Program-made: the position numbers and the translations under genes
Part shown: positions 1-4,721 of the stretch, piece by piece
Position numbering within the stretch: position 1 is the stretch's first letter
How the letters are laid out: every line of letters starts with the position of its first letter
From: Armatimonadota bacterium
Lineage (GTDB): Bacteria > Armatimonadota > Zipacnadia > Zipacnadales > UBA11051
Assembly: GCA_003542955.1 (NCBI GenBank)
Contig: DPJP01000102.1
Span: forward strand, 1 to 8,302
Length of the DNA stretch: 8,302 bases
Direction: 5' to 3'
The notes under the pieces: model-generated
What the model saw: the letters and a program-made list of their open reading frames with translations, nothing else
What the model was told of the DNA's origin: nothing
Databases searched by the model: none

Positions 1-1
1 G

Positions 2-18
2 GCGGGGCAGCGCCCCGC
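2..18. repeat. Perfect GC stem-loop at left edge
   Basis: GCGGGGC (2-8) and GCCCCGC (12-18) form a perfect 7-bp inverted repeat around the loop AGC. No T-run follows on the plus strand, so it is not a classical intrinsic terminator. It could be the end signal of a gene left of the window or part of a structured leader. Just downstream is a short direct repeat of GGTGTT (19-30). Confidence 0.45.
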
Positions 19-80
19 GGTGTTGGTGTTGGCCCGGCGGTGAGTGACAGGACGAGCGTCCCCAGGGCAGTGCAACGACA

Positions 81-101
81 CGCAGGCTGCGAGAGCCTGC
101 G
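81..101 (+). promoter_or_regulatory. 8-bp stem-loop in the leader of the oxidoreductase gene
   Basis: CGCAGGCT (81-88) and AGCCTGCG (94-101) form a perfect 8-bp stem with a 5-nt loop. It ends 11 nt before the Shine-Dalgarno at 113-117. The right arm contains AGCCT, which could instead pair with AGGCT at 115-119, overlapping the Shine-Dalgarno. Two mutually exclusive folds are therefore possible, though the 8-bp hairpin should be favoured. A regulatory role is inference. Confidence 0.4.
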
Positions 102-112
102 CCACGCGAGAT

Positions 113-117
113 GGAGG
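113..117 (+). promoter_or_regulatory. Shine-Dalgarno deciding the start at 127
   Basis: GGAGG lies 9 nt before the ATG at 127. It supports that start over the in-frame ATG at 40, whose extra 29 residues are Arg-rich and would precede the usual Rossmann N-terminus. Confidence 0.7.
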
Positions 118-126
118 CTGGTTGCG

Positions 127-1188
127 ATGGCAAAGGACACCATTCGTCTGGGTATCGTCGGCATGTCACCAACGAACATGGCTTCGACCTTCGTGCTTCT
201 GAAGGACACTCCGGGGCTGCGCTATGAGATCGCGGGCGTCTGCGCGCGGCGGCAGGAGGTCCTCGACGCCTGCATGCAGCAGTTCGGCATCCCCTTCGGC
301 ACGCTTGACTACCGTGAGCTGGCCGAGTGCGACGATGTCGACGTCGTCTGCGTCTACACACCCGACCATCTCCACGCCGATCACTGCGCCGCAGCCATCG
401 AGGCCGGCAAGCACGTCGTCTGCACCAAGCCGATGGTGACCTCGCTGCACGATGCCCGGAGGCTCGTGGAGCTTGTCCGCGAGAAGGGCGTCAAGTTCCT
501 TGTCGGCGAGACGATGCTCTTTGATCGGCAGTTCCGTACGGCCAGGAAGTTCTTCGACGACGGTGACCTCGGCGAGCTGATCGCCGTCGAGAGTCACTAT
601 GTGCACGACCTGCGCTCAGTCTTCGAGTTCACACCGTGGCGTCTGAGTGTCCCGCAGGATTTCATGTATGGCGGCTGCGTGCACTCGATCGCGGCGATCC
701 GCGCCTTCGCCGGCGACGTGGACACCGTCCACGCCAATGCGATAAGGGGCAACCTGACGGAGGGCTACCCGCTGGCGGACAACTTCTTCATCAATGTCAG
801 GTTCAAGTCGGGCGTGATCGGCCGCGTGTCGGGGCTCTATGGCATCGTCCATCCACCAATGCCGATGATGCAGATCGGCATCTACGCGAGCAGGGGCAGC
901 CTGCAGACGGAGTTCACCGACAACGAGCCGGGGCAGGTGCGCGTGGTGTTCGACAAGCTCACGGACAAGCGGCCATTCGTCGCCGACATCGAGCCGGAGA
1001 CGGACCTGAGCGCATACGGTCTGGGCGCGAGTGTCATCCGCTACATGACGCACTTCCAAGACTGCCTGGACAATCATCTCGATCCGTATCCGGGAGTCGA
1101 GGACAGCGCGAAGTCGATTGCCGTCGCCTCCGCCGCCTGGGAATCAGTAGAGACGGGCGGGGTGGTGAAGGCCGTCAACGAGTTCTGA
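127..1188 (+). CDS. Gfo/Idh/MocA-family NAD(P)-dependent oxidoreductase
   Basis: A 353-residue cytosolic protein, normal length for Gfo/Idh/MocA dehydrogenases, which oxidise or reduce sugar and cyclitol hydroxyl/keto groups with NAD(P). The N-terminal Rossmann domain starts at RLGIVG (residues 7-12). Family landmarks are DVVCVYTPDHLHADH (72-86), GKHVVCTKPM (94-103) and, in the C-terminal substrate domain, YGGCVHS (181-187), whose His186 sits where the catalytic His is expected. Several landmarks are altered. The nucleotide loop reads GIVGMSPTN instead of GxGxxG, the usual E-K-P is T-K-P (100-102), and the Asp expected three residues after the His is Ala189. It may use an unusual cofactor pose or substrate, or be a catalytically altered paralogue. 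The start at 127 was chosen for its Shine-Dalgarno and for the position of the Rossmann strand. It is transcribed alone toward a convergent neighbour. The family is secure; the substrate is not known. Confidence 0.9.
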   Translation: MAKDTIRLGIVGMSPTNMASTFVLLKDTPGLRYEIAGVCARRQEVLDACMQQFGIPFGTLDYRELAECDDVDVVCVYTPDHLHADHCAAAIEAGKHVVCTKPMVTSLHDARRLVELVREKGVKFLVGETMLFDRQFRTARKFFDDGDLGELIAVESHYVHDLRSVFEFTPWRLSVPQDFMYGGCVHSIAAIRAFAGDVDTVHANAIRGNLTEGYPLADNFFINVRFKSGVIGRVSGLYGIVHPPMPMMQIGIYASRGSLQTEFTDNEPGQVRVVFDKLTDKRPFVADIEPETDLSAYGLGASVIRYMTHFQDCLDNHLDPYPGVEDSAKSIAVASAAWESVETGGVVKAVNEF

Positions 1189-1190
1189 GC

Positions 1191-1267
1191 GGACGTGCCC
1201 ACGTCCACGCCGACGGGGAGGGGACTCACGAGGACGCGGCGCGAACGAGGCAGGCCCACGTCCTGCC
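1191..1267. terminator. Stem-loops between convergent genes
   Basis: Two inverted repeats lie in the 123-bp gap between the stop codons of two converging genes. The first is GGACGT (1191-1196) with ACGTCC (1201-1206), a 6-bp stem with a 4-nt loop starting 2 nt after the oxidoreductase stop. The second is GGCAGG (1249-1254) with CCTGCC (1262-1267), a 6-bp stem with a 7-nt loop. It can be extended through CAA/TTG-type pairs (1244-1246 with 1268-1270) across a 2-nt bulge. Neither is followed by a T-run, so bidirectional or Rho-assisted termination is a guess from position. Confidence 0.35.
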
Positions 1268-1311
1268 GTTGTCGTTCCGGGGCGGGGAGCCGGCCGACAC
1301 CGGACCATCGC

Positions 1312-2049
1312 CTACTCGATCCAGAACTTGCTGACAACCACCTTCGACAGGCAGCACACCGTCAGCCCGAAGCCGCTCTCGACCGGGTATACTGCGATCT
1401 CGTCGTAGAGGTCCTGCGGGTCGTCCGCGGTGCAGAGGATGGTCCAGCGGTCCGCGCCGGTAGGGGTGTTGGAGACCACGGTTGTCATCGCGCCATTCAC
1501 GCGAATGCGCGGCTTGGCCGTCGAGTTCGGCCAGAGGTCCTTCAGAAAGAACGTCACGAGATAGCCGCCCGGCTCCGGCCATTTCGCCTCGATCCACAGC
1601 AGCGGGTCGTTGTTGCCCGCAACGTTCAACCACAACACCGGCGGCTCTTGATCCGGAGTCGGCAGCGGGGTCAACTGGCTGATATAGGCAGCCCGTGTAT
1701 TCAGCGCAAGGTTGAAGTTCATGTAGTCGCCGCCGGCCGGGTAGGTCGCCGCCAGCGGCGTCAGGGTGATGCCCTCCTGCCACTCAGTATTCTGGAGCTG
1801 CTTGACAGTCATGGCAGGCCCCAACTGCTGCAGACGGGCCTGCATGGCGGGACTCGCCTGAAGCATCCTCAACTGCTGCGCGGGAGTGATCGCCCCCGCG
1901 AGGCTCTGCCGCGCCGCGGGCGACAGGCCCGCCTTCAATGCTCTGTGTGCCGAAACCGAGAGCCCCGTGCGGCTCAGCAGCCCACTGCCAGCGGCTACCG
2001 CGCCGGATACGCACACCACGACTGCCAGCACGCCGACCAGTCTGCGCAT
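1312..2049 (-). CDS. Secreted protein of unknown function
   Basis: A 245-residue protein I do not recognise. The N-terminus is a Sec signal peptide: MRRL, then a hydrophobic core GVLAVVVCVSGAVAA (residues 6-20), with likely cleavage after residue 19 or 20. Residues 35-88 are Ala/Gln/Leu-rich and probably helical, with several SPAxxxxL/TPAQQL-like turns. From about residue 90 to the end the sequence looks like a beta-rich domain: GITLTPLAATY, a WLNVAGNNDPLLWIEAKWPEPGGYLVTFFL stretch around 140-169, and the C-terminus VVVSKFWIE. Cys206, Cys232 and Cys233 are the only cysteines of the mature part. The open frame extends upstream to 2178, but the ATG at 2049 has a good Shine-Dalgarno, begins the signal peptide and lies 36 nt below a perfect TATAAT. 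It is divergent from the aminotransferase and convergent with the oxidoreductase, hence probably monocistronic. Exported to the periplasm or outside; role unknown. Confidence 0.75.
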   Translation of the reverse strand: MRRLVGVLAVVVCVSGAVAAGSGLLSRTGLSVSAHRALKAGLSPAARQSLAGAITPAQQLRMLQASPAMQARLQQLGPAMTVKQLQNTEWQEGITLTPLAATYPAGGDYMNFNLALNTRAAYISQLTPLPTPDQEPPVLWLNVAGNNDPLLWIEAKWPEPGGYLVTFFLKDLWPNSTAKPRIRVNGAMTTVVSNTPTGADRWTILCTADDPQDLYDEIAVYPVESGFGLTVCCLSKVVVSKFWIE

Positions 2050-2056
2050 ATAGAAA

Positions 2057-2064
2057 CCCCTCTC
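2057..2064 (-). promoter_or_regulatory. Shine-Dalgarno of the secreted protein
   Basis: Read on the minus strand this is GAGAGGGG, 7 nt before the ATG at 2049. It selects that start, which opens a signal peptide, over the in-frame ATG at 2178. Confidence 0.6.
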
Positions 2065-2085
2065 AAGACCGTTGGTGACGCCGGC

Positions 2086-2091
2086 ATTATA
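2086..2091 (-). promoter_or_regulatory. Candidate -10 box (TATAAT) for the secreted protein
   Basis: A perfect TATAAT on the minus strand, 36 nt before the ATG at 2049, in otherwise GC-rich DNA. No recognisable -35 hexamer is found 16-19 nt further upstream (the stretch is GC only), and there is no TGn extension. An activator-dependent or non-standard promoter is possible. Confidence 0.45.
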
Positions 2092-2168
2092 CCCCACCTC
2101 GCCACCCGCGCGGGGCCGGAATCGTGTCCGCCATATGTCAATGCCAGACCCGGCCGCCGCCCGCGCTC

Positions 2169-2197
2169 TTGCACCCACACCCGCAATTGGGTATGCT
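2169..2197 (+). promoter_or_regulatory. Candidate sigma70-like promoter of the aminotransferase
   Basis: TTGCAC (2169-2174), a 17-nt spacer and TATGCT (2192-2197) fit a housekeeping promoter with optimal spacing and partial hexamer matches. It lies in the 235-bp divergent gap, 87 nt before the aminotransferase start at 2285. Prediction by eye only. Confidence 0.3.
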
Positions 2198-2272
2198 CTT
2201 CACTCAACGGCCCCGGAGGCCATTCAGGCAGTCGAGGCGTACACCAATTCAGAATCAGGTCGTATCTTCCCC

Positions 2273-2278
2273 GGGAGG
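2273..2278 (+). promoter_or_regulatory. Shine-Dalgarno deciding the start at 2285
   Basis: GGGAGG with 6-nt spacing before the ATG at 2285. The frame is open back to 2072, but the extra 71 residues are low in family character, whereas MATLAIEGG followed by SWPPL matches the usual N-terminus of this aminotransferase type. Confidence 0.7.
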
Positions 2279-2284
2279 CAGCAG

Positions 2285-3565
2285 ATGGCTACACTCGCAA
2301 TCGAGGGCGGCAGCCGCATCGTTCCAGAGGGCATGGTCCAATCCTGGCCGCCGCTGAACCAGGCCGACCGCGACGCCGTGCTCGCGGTCTTTGACTCCGG
2401 TCATCTCCACGGCACCTCGGCGCCCAAGGCGCTCGAGCTGCAGGAGAAGTGGGCCCAGTACGTCGGCACAAAGTACGCGCTCGTGACCAACAGCGGCACC
2501 GCGTCGCTGCACATGGGCGTGGCGGCCGCGGGCATCGGCCCCGGCGACGAGGTCATCACCAGCGCATTCACCTACTGGTCCACCGCCGCGGCAATCTTGC
2601 ACCATAACGCCATCCCCGTCTTCGTCGATATCGACCCGAAGACCTACACGATGGATCCGGCGCTCATCGAGGAGCGCGTCAACGAGCACACGAAGGCGAT
2701 CCTGCCCGTGCATATCCACGGTATGGTCGCCGACATGGACCCGATCAAGGCCATCGCCAAGAAGCACAACCTGCTCATCATTGAGGACGCCTGCCAGGCA
2801 CACGGCGCCACCTACAAGGGCGTCAAGACGGGAGCGCTGGGCGACATCGGCTGCTTCAGCTGCAACAGGTCGAAAAACCTCTCCGGCGGTGAAGGCGGCC
2901 TCTGGACCACCGACAATGAGGAGTACCTGGCAAAGGCGGCCAAGCTGCGCGAGTTCGGTGAGGTCGTCCCGGCCGCGGGCGCCGGTGCGCGAGAGTACAA
3001 CGCCTACGGCCTGGGCTGGATGTACCGCCCGCACGAGTTCATCAACGCCTTCATCCTCAGCCAGCTCGAGCGGCTCGACTACAACAACTCCCAGCGGCGC
3101 GAGTTCGCAGCCTACCTGACGAGAGAACTCGCCGACATCCCCGGCTTCGAGGGCCCCTACACGCCCGAATACGCAAATCCCTGCTACTTCAGCTATGTGG
3201 TCAGCTTCAAGCCCGAGCAACTCGGCCTCGACCTGACGCCCGAGCAGTGGAAGAAGGCCGTGCAGAAGGTCCTCGCCGCCGAGGGTATCGGCCTCGGCCA
3301 GTGGCAGACGCGGCCCGTGCCGTCGCAGGATGTCTTCTCCGATCGCGTCGGCTACGGCAAGGGCTGCCCGTGGACCTGCCCCTTCGGCCGTGGCGATGTT
3401 GACTACAGCAAGGAGAGCTATCCGCTGACGGAGCAGTTCATCGCCTCCCACGCATACCTGGGCGGCGTCTACCCGCCGAACACAATGGAGCTGATGAAGC
3501 TCTACATCGACGGCTTCCGCAAGGTCAGCGAGAACGCTGAGATGGTTGTGGAGTTGGCGGGATAG
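2285..3565 (+). CDS. DegT/DnrJ/EryC1/StrS-family PLP-dependent aminotransferase
   Basis: A 426-residue cytosolic fold-type I aminotransferase, full length for the family, which transfers an amino group (usually from Glu or Gln) to keto-sugars or keto-cyclitols. Visible landmarks are the phosphate-binding TNSGTASLH (residues 68-76), GDEVITSAFTYWSTAAAI (87-104), IIEDACQAHGA (165-175) with Asp168 for the PLP pyridine nitrogen, and GCFSCNRSKNLSGGEGG (189-205) with Lys197 as the Schiff-base lysine. All key residues are intact, so the enzyme should be active. The N-terminus IEGGSRI followed by SWPPL and the overall length recall the scyllo-inosose / 2-deoxy-scyllo-inosose aminotransferase branch (StsC/BtrR type), but AHBA-synthase-like or dideoxysugar enzymes cannot be excluded. 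It starts from its own divergent promoter region and is followed by a long gap, so it is probably monocistronic. The Gfo/Idh/MocA dehydrogenase about 1.1 kb upstream could supply the keto substrate; this is inference. Confidence 0.93.
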   Translation: MATLAIEGGSRIVPEGMVQSWPPLNQADRDAVLAVFDSGHLHGTSAPKALELQEKWAQYVGTKYALVTNSGTASLHMGVAAAGIGPGDEVITSAFTYWSTAAAILHHNAIPVFVDIDPKTYTMDPALIEERVNEHTKAILPVHIHGMVADMDPIKAIAKKHNLLIIEDACQAHGATYKGVKTGALGDIGCFSCNRSKNLSGGEGGLWTTDNEEYLAKAAKLREFGEVVPAAGAGAREYNAYGLGWMYRPHEFINAFILSQLERLDYNNSQRREFAAYLTRELADIPGFEGPYTPEYANPCYFSYVVSFKPEQLGLDLTPEQWKKAVQKVLAAEGIGLGQWQTRPVPSQDVFSDRVGYGKGCPWTCPFGRGDVDYSKESYPLTEQFIASHAYLGGVYPPNTMELMKLYIDGFRKVSENAEMVVELAG

Positions 3566-3571
3566 CAGGAG

Positions 3572-3598
3572 AGGATCAGGCGCGGGCTGCTCGATCCT
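3572..3598 (+). terminator. Weak stem-loop after the aminotransferase
   Basis: AGGATC (3572-3577) and GATCCT (3593-3598) pair around a 15-nt GC-rich loop, beginning 7 nt after the stop codon. There is no T-run, so a terminator role rests on position only. Confidence 0.25.
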
Positions 3599-3680
3599 GG
3601 GAACAGAGACAATGGGGGCACATCCCCTCCGAAGATGGGCATCAGCAGACCAGCCGGCTCCGCGGCTCGAACCATCGACT

Positions 3681-3719
3681 CCCGCCCCGGAACGGGGAGG
3701 GCTGGGGAGGGGCAGGGGG
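3681..3719 (+). repeat. GC hairpin followed by five-run G-quadruplex motif
   Basis: CCC-g-CCCCG (3681-3689) pairs with CGGGG-a-GGG (3693-3701) around a GAA loop with one mismatch. The right arm continues into G-runs at 3694-3697, 3699-3701, 3704-3707, 3709-3712 and 3715-3719, separated by 1-2 nt: five runs of at least three G, well beyond the four needed for a quadruplex. The reverse complement of 3681-3694 (14 nt) recurs at 1273-1286 in another intergenic gap, suggesting a dispersed repeat family. Confidence 0.55.
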
Positions 3720-3737
3720 AGAACGACAATAGACACC

Positions 3738-3765
3738 GGCCACGGGTCAAGCCATCTTCGTGGCC
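3738..3765. repeat. 7-bp inverted repeat
   Basis: GGCCACG (3738-3744) and CGTGGCC (3759-3765) are perfect complements with a 14-nt spacer. It could be a stem-loop or a dyad for a DNA-binding protein. No role can be assigned. Confidence 0.3.
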
Positions 3766-3870
3766 TCTGGTATCGGAGAAGCCGTTGTGTCACTGCGCCT
3801 GCAAGAAAACTGAGGGGCCGGAATCAGCCGATGCAGGACTCCTCGCCGCCTGCGCCGAAATCACGCGCGT

Positions 3871-3900
3871 CCGACGTCGGTGGAACTGTGTGCGTACGCA
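3871..3900. promoter_or_regulatory. Two 10-bp palindromes upstream of the pseudopilin
   Basis: CCGACGTCGG (3871-3880) and TGCGTACGCA (3891-3900) are each perfect palindromes. Their centres are 20 bp apart, about two helical turns, and the second ends 8 nt before the Shine-Dalgarno. Their sequences differ, so they are not two copies of one operator. Palindromes of this size occur by chance several times in a window of this length. Confidence 0.2.
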
Positions 3901-3908
3901 TCTGAAAC

Positions 3909-3913
3909 GGAGG
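3909..3913 (+). promoter_or_regulatory. Shine-Dalgarno of the pseudopilin
   Basis: GGAGG, 8 nt before the ATG at 3922. It supports that start, giving a short basic prepilin leader of six residues, over the in-frame ATG at 3880. Confidence 0.75.
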
Positions 3914-3921
3914 TCTTCGCC

Positions 3922-4641
3922 ATGCGCAGTGCAAGAGGGTTCACCCTGATCGAACTGCTGGTTGTGATCGCGATTATTGCCATACTGGCCGCGATCTTGT
4001 TTCCCGTCTTCGCGAGGGCACGCGAAAAGGCCAGGCAGTCAACGTGTCTGAGCAACGTCAAGCAGATCTCGCTCGGCATTCTGATGTACGTGCAGGACTA
4101 CGATGAGAGGATGCCGATGCTCTACTCAAACAACCCCGGCGTCGGCTCGTGCGGCATCGAGTATTTCATCCAGCCCTACGTCAAGAGCTACGGTGTCTTC
4201 AACTGCCCCAGCTCAGACATGGAGCGGAGCGCCACGGCGACGTACGGATCATACAGCTACGGGTACTACACGGGTCTGTTCCCGAGCCAGTCAGCCGGGC
4301 GAAAGATCGGTGAGATAACGCGTCCCGCCGAGATCGTTATGACGGGCGATGTCTGCCAGGACAACAACGTCCTGGGCCGCTTCCATCCGCCCACCGCCGG
4401 TCCATTCCAGTGCGACTATGACGGCCGCAACTGCAAGGTCTGTGGCGGCAACCACAACGCCCGCTACGCTTACCCGCTCGGCAGCCACGGCTCGGTCTAT
4501 GACCGACCGGGCTTCAACTTCATCGAGCGGCACAACGGCACAGGCAACGTCGGTTTCTGCGACGGCCACGCGAAAGCGATGAAGCACGCCGAGCTGTATC
4601 AAAGCGGGAGCACTGCCCCCTATTTCAACTATACATCATAG
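3922..4641 (+). CDS. Type II/IV pseudopilin-like protein with H-X9-DG domain
   Basis: A 239-residue prepilin-type protein. The leader MRSARG ends at Gly6, the expected prepilin peptidase site, followed by [20 protein letters not shown] with Glu at mature position 5: a textbook class III signal and N-terminal helix that anchors the protein in the inner membrane before assembly. Then come [13 protein letters not shown] (27-39), CLSNVKQ (42-48) and [11 protein letters not shown] (55-65). The C-terminal domain ends with His204, nine residues, then Asp214-Gly215: the prepilin-associated H-x9-DG motif. This large family is found in many copies in Armatimonadota and Planctomycetes, and its assembly partner is usually unclear. 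The mature globular part has eight cysteines (42, 77, 95, 145, 164, 171, 174, 213), including C-x6-C-x2-C with His178 nearby, which suggests disulfides or a metal site. No secretion-system genes are adjacent. It probably functions at the envelope as a surface or secretion pseudopilin. Confidence 0.92.
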   Translation: MRSARGFTLIELLVVIAIIAILAAILFPVFARAREKARQSTCLSNVKQISLGILMYVQDYDERMPMLYSNNPGVGSCGIEYFIQPYVKSYGVFNCPSSDMERSATATYGSYSYGYYTGLFPSQSAGRKIGEITRPAEIVMTGDVCQDNNVLGRFHPPTAGPFQCDYDGRNCKVCGGNHNARYAYPLGSHGSVYDRPGFNFIERHNGTGNVGFCDGHAKAMKHAELYQSGSTAPYFNYTS

Positions 4642-4667
4642 GCCACCGCATTGGTGCACGCGTTTCG

Positions 4668-4702
4668 CGGCGCCACCCGCACACTACGCGCGGGTGGCGC
4701 CG
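4668..4702. terminator. 13-bp perfect stem-loop between convergent genes
   Basis: The arms 4668-4680 and 4690-4702 are perfectly complementary (13 bp, almost all G-C, core GGCGCCACCCG/CGGGTGGCGCC) with a 9-nt loop. It lies in the 80-bp gap between the stop codons of the pseudopilin (+) and the large secreted protein (-). No T-run follows on either strand, so it is best described as a bidirectional terminator-type hairpin without a U-tract. Confidence 0.6.
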
Positions 4703-4721
4703 ATCACAGCAATGCGGCCCC

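Larger units (their letters stand above)
3566..3921. other. 356-bp non-coding gap between aminotransferase and pseudopilin
   Basis: No credible gene is seen. The short open frames here lack a good start context and family character, and two of them run into the pseudopilin out of frame. The gap holds, in order, the weak stem-loop at 3572-3598, a GC hairpin fused to a G-quadruplex motif (3681-3719), an inverted repeat (3738-3765), two 10-bp palindromes (3871-3880, 3891-3900) and the pseudopilin Shine-Dalgarno. No convincing -35/-10 pair was found for the pseudopilin. Confidence 0.6.

Noticed and set aside
40..126. N-terminal extension of the oxidoreductase from the ATG at 40
   Set aside because: The extra residues are Arg-rich and encoded by the hairpin region. 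The ATG at 127 has GGAGG at good spacing and begins at the Rossmann strand.
166..1077. Two long minus-strand frames opposite the oxidoreductase
   Set aside because: They are shadows of a gene with clear family motifs. Neither has a ribosome site or plausible protein character.
1195..2394. 399-codon open frame on the plus strand
   Set aside because: It overlaps the secreted protein gene on the other strand and the start of the aminotransferase in another frame. It has no ribosome site and an Arg/Pro-rich product without motifs.
2255..3793. 512-codon open frame on the minus strand
   Set aside because: It is antisense to the aminotransferase, whose catalytic motifs are all intact. Its product is rich in Arg, Leu, Val and Asp as expected from the mirror of GC-rich codons, with no family character.
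3546..3949. Short plus-strand frames in the gap before the pseudopilin
   Set aside because: No ribosome site, composition dictated by the G-rich repeat, and overlap with the aminotransferase end or the pseudopilin start in other frames.
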